Assembly: GCA_025928935.1 (NCBI GenBank)
Contig: JAICNB010000014.1
Coordinates: 1-50,968 of the forward strand
Length of the DNA stretch: 50,968 nucleotides
Reading direction: 5' to 3'
Source of the DNA: Acidimicrobiia bacterium
Lineage (GTDB): Bacteria > Actinomycetota > Acidimicrobiia > Spongiisociales > ZC4RG35
In this document: positions 10,201 to 17,441 of the stretch, piece after piece
Layout: the number at the start of each line of letters is the position of its first letter
Numbering within the stretch: the stretch's first letter is position 1
Program-made: the position numbers and the translations under genes
Notes under the pieces: model-generated
What the model saw: the letters and a program-made list of their open reading frames with translations, nothing else
The model's database searches: none
Told to the model about the DNA's origin: nothing

Positions 10201-10324
10201 TCGTGGCCGCCGCCCAGGCCGGGCCGGACCGATCCCCGACCAGCACCGTCGAGACCGACGTCCGGCGAACGGAGGGCGCTGGACCTCGCTGGGCAGTGCC
10301 TGCAACCCTGGGCTCGCGGGTCAT
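7280..10324 (-). CDS. Large six-TM protein of the tubulin/vWA operon
   Basis: 1014 aa; not a family I can name. The N-terminal ~490 residues are soluble, with alternating strands and helices and motifs such as VLVGDRSGPAWAAATILGAM. Six hydrophobic segments follow at roughly residues 498-523, 535-558, 578-600, 608-632, 646-668 and 680-703. The last ~310 residues are soluble, rich in acidic and aromatic residues, and end in PEF. The ATG (10324-10322) directly abuts the TAG stop of the tubulin-like gene (TAGATG), so translation is coupled. It is the last gene of the five-gene operon and probably the membrane platform for the GTPase, which is inferred from context only. Confidence 0.85.
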   Translation of the reverse strand: MTREPRVAGTAQRGPAPSVRRTSVSTVLVGDRSGPAWAAATILGAMVEQGLIRPFWFVDSRGTRANPWPGVLFDRFGETEVPLFASIGDRAADEIRVAVIATPVDVVASEQVARIGDVVHEQLTALAPNKSSVRIVRLWFPDWETLEAPEDSYFSTHVDANLVVVPEDRRSDQHFAAPISPETPSFAGHIAAEAAVTLGMFGGMEGSALDGLTPGVIFGDNPKVRLSRSYVRVGRSPALPLQEIVDHEGRLPVPPGTIEAPSPSAAVSDLAVRSAPLFDRLAFEVRDPEPPPRHQLGPLRALALVLKEMGRFIISLPRRAVEGLFEDFSELAGRTMQDLVGDSSVVEVVWKGKIQPSADGEDFDALIADLKHQAERRLDLQGGPSIDQAVWRDMRSLILSTADGSEPPPGVGPIEVHGQRAVVNDAAYLAPRPADTLVGTAKDIVDESESGSAVSLLGKLGSRIEGIARSNRTAVARLLETLDTQMAALANYRPPGYAFWHITGAVLFAALVVSLLLLTGAVRGWGITELDTWTRNILFGALTLACVSVLVLLRSYGAQALKEGATARGERLSPIRTGPTWLGMLLGGLAGALFAGLAITFLGYPATEPATYAAVLGGIVTGAGIGQAYSLAAYQEHLPALGRMSRLTILTVLTYVSVLVTGAIAQPEGWYATAPGSELRELLWPVCGTIGFWLLFVLVAVSWRRVQERLALRWYGQSIRQLAEQVDAAFTADRVADAAREQFLGLSAVLSRLIWYPFGKGGAVPDTGVDLVEFGVIKASVCQFGLSPRGEKLFETRAVRLASERGWLTSQYEGSVQTFRNEQAVLIGSDDPTEVIRPDQDPRSVAQYEAEARPEKGDRWRWAELFFEGVYDPSFLHSLETHGEKEVFGPILADPGNFQPIGGESGGRSLLEFMSEVTPKGDFGADPRYFDPEHLATGAFERTWHHRTWWPREELFESGAGDEDGSIEPVGSLARGAVWVAARSDTTEDLEPAAIFGSRVRTESTGGEREGPEF

Positions 10325-13300
10325 CTAGAACTCAGGTGTCGTCTGCGAGGCGCGGACCTGGAGGGCTACCGCCATTCGGTGGAGCTCTTCGTGGATCAGG
10401 TCGGTGGCCCCCAGCCAGGAGTTCTCCGGGCCGATACGGCCCTCGCGACGCTCCTCCTCGGCATGACGTGCGTAGTCCTCGTCGAGTTTGGTCACCAACT
10501 CGGCCAGCGCGGTTGCCCGCTTGCCCGCCTCCTCGAAGTCGATCTGGGCCACCCCGGCCTCCAGCCCGTAAGCGGTGCCCGAGGAGACCCACTCCTCCAG
10601 CACCGGGCTCAACTCCCGGTACTCGCCCATCTCGGCGCCAACGGTGCCCGGGTTGCGACCCAGCTCGATGAGGGTGTGGAAGATCCCCAGCATCTCGTCG
10701 GGCTTGCCGGCGTTGGCTGCGAAGGGGATGGCAAGGGCCAGAGTCTCGAGGAATGCGCCGAGCTGGCGGGGACGGTTCTCCCCCGGTGTGGTGACCAGAG
10801 GCGGCGACTCGATCACCTGCCCACCACGTCCCTTCTCGAGCCTGACCAACGTCGAACCGCTCTCCTGAACGACAGTGAGCAGGCCGAGGAAGCGAGCAAT
10901 GAACCAGCCGCGGACCAGGGCCCGCACCATCGGCATCGGCAGGGGGATGGCCCGTGCCAGCGGCCGGCTCCGGCGCCACTTCCAGAAGTCGCGGAGACGG
11001 GTCGCTCGTGAGGCCGCGGCGTACCCGTCGGCGATGGGATCGATCAGCGACCGGAACACCGCCGGGTGCAGGGCCCCCTCCAACATGCTGTAGACGGAGA
11101 TCCGCCTCACCCGGTCGCTCTGGGTGACGTTGTCGTGGATGCCGTCGGTTCTATCGGCCAGCTTGGAGTCGAGGAACTGGGTCACCCAGCGCTCGAGACG
11201 GTGGTTCTTGAGGGGGATCTCCCCGGGCACGGCATGGGTGGTCAGCACCCGGTCATGAACCTCGCTCATCAGGACCGGGTCGACATGAACCAACGGCTCG
11301 GCCGCCTCGAAGGCCGCCTCCAATGCCGACTGGAAGGCCCTCTCCCGGTCGCGCACAACTGCCGCGGGCACCTTCCGATCCGGCTCCTGGAGATAGGCCC
11401 GCAGGCCCTGGGAGAGGAAGTCGTCGAAATCTGTCCCCTCACGGGTCAGCCAGGCCCTGGCCCGCAGCACGAGCTCGTCGCGCTCGAGGTGGAGGCGGAA
11501 CCGGGCTGGCCGGTCTGGCTCGCCGCCGAGGAGGATCGCCTCGCTCGGCTGCCACTGGTCCACCACCTCGAACATGTCCCGCACCTGGGCTCCCAACCGA
11601 CGGTCGGTGGGCTGGGAATCCTCCAGGTAGTTACCGGTGACGACGGCGTGACGAACGGTGCGCCAACGCTCCGCCGGCGCCCCGTAGTCGACCCCGAGGG
11701 TGGAGGTGAGCAGCTCGTCGAACAACGACGGGAAGCTCTTCGGGTCGATGACCATCGCCACCGTCTTGCCCGGGATCAGGTCGTCGGATACCGCCTGGTC
11801 ACGCTTCGGGTTGTGCCGGGGCCAGCCGTCCACCGGGGCGGCCTCGACATCGGCCGGGTCGAGCTTGCGCTGGAGATCGCCCAGGGCCAGCCTGACCGAC
11901 TCCATCAGCGGCATCACCACCGACTCGTCGAAGTCGAGAAGGAGGGCGCGAGCGATGAAGCGGGATTTCTCCTCCATCCGCTGGAAGACGAGGGTGTCCA
12001 CCGCCTGAGCTGCGGCCATCCGCACCGCCTCGTGCTCGGAACCGAGCTGGCCGCTGAGCTCCCCGAAGGCGGACTGGACGTTGGAGCGGACGTGTGAGGA
12101 GAAGCTCTCGAACTCGATCCGCTCGTTCTCCAAGTCGTCACAGGCAGCCCGTATCTCGTCCCTCACCAGCTCGAGCAGCTCGGCTACGACCGGCAGCCCG
12201 TAGCCGGAGGCGATGCTCCCCGTCTCCCGCAGCAGCCGGCCGGTGACCTCCTTGGTCCACACCCGAGCGCGCTCCCGGATCCTGGTGTCGTACCGTTCGT
12301 TCTCGCCGGGTGCGAGCAGCTCAGCCTCCTCGACGATGGCGGTGAGCCACTCGTCGATCCGGCCCTTGGCCCCCACGTTCTCCACGGCGCCCTGATAGAC
12401 CTTCTCGGCCAGGCCGCCGGTGATCACTTGCCGCTCTCGCAGTGGGAGGGCGATCGCATCGACCACCTGATCCTGGCCCCGCTCGGTGATCTCGACGTTC
12501 TTGAGGTACCCTGTGAGCCGGTCGGCGGCCAGCTCCTGGGCGATCACGTCCGGGGTCAGCCCCTCGTATCGGTCCAGACCCTCGGTGGCGAGACGATGGC
12601 CGTTGACCAGCGTGTCGACGGCATCACGGACGATGCGCCGCTCGGAGTACTGCTTGAAGCGGTCCACACCGAGGTCCACCTCGGCGTAACCGAGGCCCTG
12701 GAGAGTCCCGACATAGGGCGGCTCCATCAACATGTGCATCGGGCCGCCACGGTCGCCATAGGTCCCTGCGCTGCTCTGCCAGTTCGCCGCGGTGTAGACC
12801 ACGAAGTCTTCCTGGACCTGGGGGTCGGTCATGACCGCGGAGAGACATCGGCCCATCACCCGATAGACGTCGGTCTGGTCCCCGAACACCACACCGCTGG
12901 TGTTGGCATGGCCGACGAGGAACGAGAACGCCGGGCCGCTGCGGGAGATCTCACGCTCCTCCCCGGCGACGGAGACCCGCCCACCGGCGTAGACCCCACC
13001 GAGGAGCTCGGCGAGGGCGGCCGCCGAGTTGGGATGGACCCCGGCCCTGGCCCCGGCGGCGAGGCTCTGGAAGACGTCGGCTGCGTAGAGGATGCCGAAG
13101 GAGTTGTCGAGCCACTGCTCGCCCTCGGCCCGGAGCATGTCGGCGATGTCGAGGAAGAGGCCCGCCCCGGTTCCACCGGCCAGGGAGGAGACGATCATCA
13201 GCACCGGCTCGCCTCGCTCCTCGTAGGTCCCCGAGCCCTCCTCGTCGGCGGTGGCGCGGAGCCGTTGCAGCTCGCCGAGGGCATCGGCGGTGCGTAGAGC

Positions 13301-13714
13301 CGTGATCTTGCCCTGGATGGCGGTGTGGATCCGCTCCTGCTGATCGAGCCCGAGGACCCGCCCGATGGCCCGGTACTGGCCTGCCCCATGGGCGATGGGG
13401 ACGTTCATGAAGTCGGGGTCGACCCACCATCCGTCGAAGTTGGTCTGCTTCCTGGTCAGCCGCTCCACCACCGTTGCGAATGGCACCCCGTCCCGATGCA
13501 GCGACATGTACTCGATCGGCGGGAGAAGCTCGGGGCGGCCGGGGAGGAGCGGCGCCTCCTGGGTCGATGGTGTGTCGATGTGGAGGAATTGCCAGCCCTG
13601 GGGCAGGCCGGAGGCCCAGCCGATCTCACCGAGCCACTCACCGAGGGACTGCTTGAGATAGCGGATCGTCTTCCCCCCGGACCCTCCGAGGCCAATCACC
13701 AGAAAAGATCTCAT
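10325..13714 (-). CDS. Tubulin/FtsZ-like GTPase
   Basis: 1129 aa from ATG 13714. The N-terminus FLVIGLGGSGGKTIRYL is the glycine-rich first nucleotide loop of the FtsZ/tubulin fold, and SSLAGGTGAGLFLDIADML (~residues 175-195) is the tubulin signature (GGGTG[TS]G-like). About 800 residues of mostly helical sequence follow, far beyond FtsZ length; this resembles the large tubulin-like proteins annotated as Tubulin_2. It ends in PEF, as does the next protein. The reading frame stays open upstream to 14062, but that stretch lies inside the vWA gene and is Arg/Pro-rich shadow sequence. The ATGA overlap at 13711-13714 fixes the start. Expected to bind GTP and perhaps polymerise under the membrane (inference). 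Confidence 0.88.
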   Translation of the reverse strand: MRSFLVIGLGGSGGKTIRYLKQSLGEWLGEIGWASGLPQGWQFLHIDTPSTQEAPLLPGRPELLPPIEYMSLHRDGVPFATVVERLTRKQTNFDGWWVDPDFMNVPIAHGAGQYRAIGRVLGLDQQERIHTAIQGKITALRTADALGELQRLRATADEEGSGTYEERGEPVLMIVSSLAGGTGAGLFLDIADMLRAEGEQWLDNSFGILYAADVFQSLAAGARAGVHPNSAAALAELLGGVYAGGRVSVAGEEREISRSGPAFSFLVGHANTSGVVFGDQTDVYRVMGRCLSAVMTDPQVQEDFVVYTAANWQSSAGTYGDRGGPMHMLMEPPYVGTLQGLGYAEVDLGVDRFKQYSERRIVRDAVDTLVNGHRLATEGLDRYEGLTPDVIAQELAADRLTGYLKNVEITERGQDQVVDAIALPLRERQVITGGLAEKVYQGAVENVGAKGRIDEWLTAIVEEAELLAPGENERYDTRIRERARVWTKEVTGRLLRETGSIASGYGLPVVAELLELVRDEIRAACDDLENERIEFESFSSHVRSNVQSAFGELSGQLGSEHEAVRMAAAQAVDTLVFQRMEEKSRFIARALLLDFDESVVMPLMESVRLALGDLQRKLDPADVEAAPVDGWPRHNPKRDQAVSDDLIPGKTVAMVIDPKSFPSLFDELLTSTLGVDYGAPAERWRTVRHAVVTGNYLEDSQPTDRRLGAQVRDMFEVVDQWQPSEAILLGGEPDRPARFRLHLERDELVLRARAWLTREGTDFDDFLSQGLRAYLQEPDRKVPAAVVRDRERAFQSALEAAFEAAEPLVHVDPVLMSEVHDRVLTTHAVPGEIPLKNHRLERWVTQFLDSKLADRTDGIHDNVTQSDRVRRISVYSMLEGALHPAVFRSLIDPIADGYAAASRATRLRDFWKWRRSRPLARAIPLPMPMVRALVRGWFIARFLGLLTVVQESGSTLVRLEKGRGGQVIESPPLVTTPGENRPRQLGAFLETLALAIPFAANAGKPDEMLGIFHTLIELGRNPGTVGAEMGEYRELSPVLEEWVSSGTAYGLEAGVAQIDFEEAGKRATALAELVTKLDEDYARHAEEERREGRIGPENSWLGATDLIHEELHRMAVALQVRASQTTPEF

Positions 13715-16080
13715 GCTTCCCCAGTCCTTTCCATGTCGGCGACCATATTCATGGCCGTGAACTCGGCTGCGATCAGGCCGAGTGAGTCGTCGATGATCTC
13801 GGCGGCGATGCGGCTGGCATCGGCGCCACGGGCAGTTCGGATGTCGAAGAGCAAAACGCCATGTGCCTTCTGGCTGGTTCCCTCTGCCAACCGCTCCAGT
13901 TGGGTTTGGGAGAGGCCAATAACCACCAGCGGGCCCAGTGCATCCCGGGCCCGTCCCCGGTAGGAGCCTTCGGTGACGAGGGTCCGGCCGGGGAGACCGG
14001 GCCCCTGATGTGCCCCGATGACGTCGGTGCCCATGCCGATGCGGGCGTAGGGAGGCAGCCATGGGATCGGCGACACCATCCGTTGCATGCGGAAACTCCC
14101 TGCATCGAGACGGGACGGGGTACGGCGGGGCAGTCGGAATTGGCTGTCGACCGGAGCCTCGGCCAGGGACATGTCGAGCTCGCCGTACTCGGTGGGTGAC
14201 ACCTCAACGGCGAATTCGGCGTACCTGACCCGGTTCCGTCGCGGGTCGGGGATGCGGCCGATGAGCCGGTTGACCCCGTAGAGGATCGCCCAGAGCAGGG
14301 CCAGCATCAGCAGCATCAAACCGACGACGATCACCGCAACAAGAGCGGGATTGGCCCTGGGTGTCACCTCGAAGTCGATGGCGAGCAGCCCTTCCTCGGC
14401 ACGATCCGGGCTCGTGGCCGGGACCGAGCGGGTCGGGATCTCGAGCACCTGATGGGCGAACCCGGAGCGGTCGAGGGTGAGGTCAATGGTCACGGTCTGC
14501 ACCGGTCCCGCCTCCATCTGGAGGCAATCCGCGCCGGCGAACCCGGCGGTGGCGTTGATGACCTCCCCGTTGGCGGCGGTCATGGCGGCTCCTGGCGGGG
14601 TCAGACAGAGCTCGCCCCCGTCCCTGGGATCGACCTCGAGGTCCACGGCGAAGGGCCCGAGCCCCTCCCCGCTGACCGGACCGGGCTGGGTGACGATGGC
14701 CGGGGCATTTATCTGCTCGTTGAGGGGGAAGGTCTGGGTGACGCTCTGGGTGAGGCCCGGGCCCGAGACCATCTCGACTCGGACGTCGAAGCTCCCGGCG
14801 ATCGGCAAGGCGGACACCCTGATGGACCACCCGGTCCCGTCGGGGGCACTCACCTGGCCGTTCTCCGAGTCGACCTGGATGCGACCCAGGGCCTCACCCT
14901 CGAGACGACCGTGAGGCCCGTCGGCGACCACCAGGAACTCGGCCGGCTCGTCCTGATAGAGAGATGGCGCCGAGCTCTGAACGACCGGGGTCGCAGCCTG
15001 GGCCGCCACCCAGACACACGCCTCGGACACACCGGACATCTCGACCGAGAATGGAGCACCCACCGGGCGGGCCAGAACCACGTTCATCCCCGAATCGGCG
15101 TCGCTCGTCGTCGACGGATCGGGCAGGGTCGTGGCGGCCAGGTCTGGCGGGCTGCCCGCGCTCCCCCGCGTGATGAGCCGGACCTCGGTAGCCAGTTGAT
15201 ACGGCGCAGGGCCGGCGTCCACCACCGCCTCGTTCACCATCAGGTTGCCGTTGACATCAGGTGCGGCATCGGTCAACTGATAGGCGCCGACCTGGGAGGC
15301 GCACGCCATGATGAAGGGGAGTCGGCTGGCGTCGTCGACCGACTGGAACGACCCGTTACCCGGCCCGCATTGAAGACTGGGATCGCCCCCCATCCCCTGC
15401 AACACCCGGCGGCTCGCATCGTCGAGCTGGCTCTCGGTGCCGAGCAGCATGATCTGGGCACTGACCCCGGCCGCTCCGAGCTGGTCGGCGTAGCCGCCGG
15501 CGTCGCAAATGAGGCCAGGCATCAGGGCCTCGGCCTCGGTCACGTTGGCCTGGGTCACGAGCTCGGGGAAGTAGTTCCGCTCCAGGCCGTCCGCGAGGTA
15601 GTCCTCATCGAGGTCGTGCTCCCCGTCGGTGAACCAGAACAAGATCTGACAGGAGGCGTCCGACCCGGCGAAGGCGCCGGCAGCACCCTCCATGGCGTAG
15701 ACGTAGTCGGTGTGGAGCTGGTCCTCGACCGATCCGACGGCGTCGACCCGCTCCAGTGCGGTTGCCAGGGTGTCCTGGTCCAACACCATCCACTCGCCAG
15801 GTCGATAGTCCTGGCCGAAGCCGGCCACCTGGATCTCCACCTGACTGACCCGGTCGGCCAGAGAGGCGTAGGAACGAACGACGGCCCGGGCCCCGGTCAG
15901 CCGCTGGTCGTCGGGATCGGTCCGGGCCAAAGAGCCGGATTGGTCGATGAGGAGCAGCACCTGCACGGCCGCGTTCTCGTCCACGACGCAATCGCCGGGT
16001 AGCTCCGGTGTCTGGGCCAGGGCGACACCGGCCGGCAGCAGGGCCAGACCGGCGAGAGCCGCGAGGAGGAGACGCCTCAC
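13711..16080 (-). CDS. Membrane-anchored vWA-domain protein
   Basis: 789 aa from a GTG at 16080, set by the GTGA overlap with the preceding gene. A cleavable signal peptide (RRLLLAALAGLALLPAGVALA, then QTPELPGD) is followed by a von Willebrand A domain with the MIDAS motif DQSGS and a later FTDGEHD. Beta-rich segments come next, then a single hydrophobic helix (ALVAVIVVGLMLLMLALLWAI) at ~residues 575-600 and a ~190-residue cytoplasmic tail. The topology is therefore an extracellular metal-dependent adhesion-type domain joined through the membrane to a tail that could meet the tubulin-like GTPase. An open frame continues to 16335 but is overlapped by the next gene and lacks coding character. 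Confidence 0.88.
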   Translation of the reverse strand: MRRLLLAALAGLALLPAGVALAQTPELPGDCVVDENAAVQVLLLIDQSGSLARTDPDDQRLTGARAVVRSYASLADRVSQVEIQVAGFGQDYRPGEWMVLDQDTLATALERVDAVGSVEDQLHTDYVYAMEGAAGAFAGSDASCQILFWFTDGEHDLDEDYLADGLERNYFPELVTQANVTEAEALMPGLICDAGGYADQLGAAGVSAQIMLLGTESQLDDASRRVLQGMGGDPSLQCGPGNGSFQSVDDASRLPFIMACASQVGAYQLTDAAPDVNGNLMVNEAVVDAGPAPYQLATEVRLITRGSAGSPPDLAATTLPDPSTTSDADSGMNVVLARPVGAPFSVEMSGVSEACVWVAAQAATPVVQSSAPSLYQDEPAEFLVVADGPHGRLEGEALGRIQVDSENGQVSAPDGTGWSIRVSALPIAGSFDVRVEMVSGPGLTQSVTQTFPLNEQINAPAIVTQPGPVSGEGLGPFAVDLEVDPRDGGELCLTPPGAAMTAANGEVINATAGFAGADCLQMEAGPVQTVTIDLTLDRSGFAHQVLEIPTRSVPATSPDRAEEGLLAIDFEVTPRANPALVAVIVVGLMLLMLALLWAILYGVNRLIGRIPDPRRNRVRYAEFAVEVSPTEYGELDMSLAEAPVDSQFRLPRRTPSRLDAGSFRMQRMVSPIPWLPPYARIGMGTDVIGAHQGPGLPGRTLVTEGSYRGRARDALGPLVVIGLSQTQLERLAEGTSQKAHGVLLFDIRTARGADASRIAAEIIDDSLGLIAAEFTAMNMVADMERTGEA

Positions 16081-16496
16081 AGCTCTCCGGTCCAGACTCG
16101 GGCGATGTAGAAGGCGAGACGCAGGCCGTGCCATCCGATGGCGAGGGCGAGGGAGACGAGCAACCCGGCCCACCCGATGAGGCTGGGGCGCCAGGCCGGC
16201 TCGTGCCATCGGCCGCCGGCACTCTGCCGCTCGTAGCGGAACACGGCGAACGCCGGCAAGACGAGGACGAGGGTCACCACGAGGGCGACGATGGACCTGC
16301 TGAACGAGGCTGTCATGCCCGGGGCGAGATTCCACGGCTCACCCAGGGCGAGGAAGGCGATGAGCAGGGCGCTGAGGGCCAGGACCGCCACCGAGGCATA
16401 GAACCAGCGGCTTGAGGTGGCCACCCTCGACCTTGCCGCGGACCGCCCGGTCGTGGTGGTGGCGCCGCCGCCGGGAATGGGGACGTTGCTGCTCAC
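16077..16496 (-). CDS. Small three-TM protein
   Basis: 139 aa. A Thr/Arg-rich N-terminus of ~28 residues precedes three hydrophobic segments (FYASVAVLALSALLIAFLAL, SIVALVVTLVLVLPAFAVF and LIGWAGLLVSLALAIGW). No family recognised. It overlaps the zincin gene by 4 bases (16493-16496) and the vWA gene by 4 bases (16077-16080), so its product is made in step with both and is probably a subunit of the same envelope complex. Confidence 0.8.
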   Translation of the reverse strand: MSSNVPIPGGGATTTTGRSAARSRVATSSRWFYASVAVLALSALLIAFLALGEPWNLAPGMTASFSRSIVALVVTLVLVLPAFAVFRYERQSAGGRWHEPAWRPSLIGWAGLLVSLALAIGWHGLRLAFYIARVWTGEL

Positions 16497-17131
16497 GACC
16501 CTCCTGCCAGCGTGCTCAAGGTGTCGAGGAACTCATCACCGTGACCCTCCACCGCGGCCAGGTGTTCCTCCAGCACGAGATGATGGGCCAGCTCGTGGAT
16601 CAGAGACCACGCGATAAGCGGCTCGTCGAGGGTGATCGAGTCGGTATTGGGGTCGTACAGACCTCCCAGGTCGCCGTCGAGGACGCTCGAGGTGACCGAG
16701 ACCGGGCCGACACCCCAGTCCTCGACCACCTCGTCGGCGATGGTCTGAGCCTCGGAAGGCGTTATCTCGTAGAGGAAGTTCTCGATCCGATCCTCCCCGA
16801 TGTGGTCGTGGACCACGCAATAGTCCCACCGGCACACCGCCAGCTCCTCGCCGGCCGGATCGATCTCGGCATAGACCGCAGCATCAGGTGGGAGGACGGT
16901 CTCCTCGGACTCGGGCAATGGGTTGATGGTTCCCGCCGCCACTTCGGCCGTACGTGGCGCGTCACCACGAATCGCGGCGAAGGTCACAATCAACAACAGG
17001 ACCGCCCCCAGTCCCCAGAACCAGCGCAGCGAGGGGCGCTCGGGGCGCGTCGGGGCAGGCACCGGCACCGGTGTTGCCGAATCGAGAATGGGCAGCGGTC
17101 CCCCGAGACGCTCAGGCTCGGTGTCTCTCAC
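16493..17131 (-). CDS. Membrane-anchored HExxH zinc peptidase-like protein
   Basis: 212 aa from a GTG at 17131, first gene of the operon. A Pro-rich cytoplasmic N-terminus is followed by one membrane helix (RWFWGLGAVLLLIVTFAAI) and a ~150-residue domain outside the membrane. Near residue 178 lies HELAHH, and about 16 residues later EGHGDEF supplies a likely third His ligand; this HExxH…HGxxF layout is seen in SprT/WLM-like zincins. Two Cys (CRWDYC) could form a disulfide. TACCAT lies 10 bases upstream of the GTG and could be its -10; no Shine-Dalgarno is seen. The longer open frame (to 17299) would overlap the divergent 54-aa gene and its ribosome site, so I reject it. Confidence 0.8.
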   Translation of the reverse strand: MRDTEPERLGGPLPILDSATPVPVPAPTRPERPSLRWFWGLGAVLLLIVTFAAIRGDAPRTAEVAAGTINPLPESEETVLPPDAAVYAEIDPAGEELAVCRWDYCVVHDHIGEDRIENFLYEITPSEAQTIADEVVEDWGVGPVSVTSSVLDGDLGGLYDPNTDSITLDEPLIAWSLIHELAHHLVLEEHLAAVEGHGDEFLDTLSTLAGGS

Positions 17132-17240
17132 AAGTGGGGGAATGGTACGTCCGTCCCGAAACTTTGCTTTTGGGGCGGCGCGGCATGGGGTGCTGATTGC
17201 TATGTTTCGGAGTGGAGTTTCAGCGGGGCAAGGAGGCGTC

Positions 17241-17405
17241 ATGCCTGAATGGATTGGGAGCGTTCTCTTCCTCGCGGCCGTTGGCCTGTCCGGCTCCAAG
17301 ATCTCCGACGACTTCGGGAATCGCGGTATGCGGGGCTACGGCATGCTGATGCTCGTGCTGGGCATCTACGCCTACGCGGTCGCCGTCGCCTTCGATTTCG
17401 CCTGA
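17241..17405 (+). CDS. 54-aa membrane microprotein
   Basis: ATG 17241 has an excellent ribosome site, AAGGAGG, 6 bases upstream. The product MPEWIGSVLFLAAVGLSG … MLMLVLGIYAYAVAVAFDF has two hydrophobic segments joined by a charged loop (SKISDDFGNRGMRGYG). It is divergent from the tubulin/vWA operon and ends 36 bases before the next plus-strand gene. No family recognised. The ribosome site and hydrophobic pattern argue that it is real. A link to the operon is possible but unproven. Confidence 0.7.
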   Translation: MPEWIGSVLFLAAVGLSGSKISDDFGNRGMRGYGMLMLVLGIYAYAVAVAFDFA

Positions 17406-17429
17406 CCACACCTGTCTCTACCCCCGGGG

Positions 17430-17435
17430 TAGTTT
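17430..17435 (+). promoter_or_regulatory. -10 box TAGTTT, leaderless-type
   Basis: TAGTTT ends 6 bases before ATG 17442, so transcription should begin at or next to the start codon. No Shine-Dalgarno at a workable distance is present. Same layout as several other starts in this window. Confidence 0.45.
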
Positions 17436-17441
17436 GCGGAG

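Noticed and set aside
13715-14062. Upstream extension of the tubulin-like frame by 116 codons
   Set aside because: It lies wholly inside the vWA gene, is Arg/Pro-rich without fold character, and the ATGA overlap gives a natural start at 13714 directly before the FtsZ-like motif.
16081-16335. N-terminal extension of the vWA frame
   Set aside because: It overlaps the 3-TM gene and would bury the clear signal peptide that starts at GTG 16080.
7280-17131. Phage- or plasmid-borne origin of the tubulin-like operon (TubZ/PhuZ)
   Set aside because: The protein is three times longer than TubZ or PhuZ, and no replication, partition or phage gene is near.
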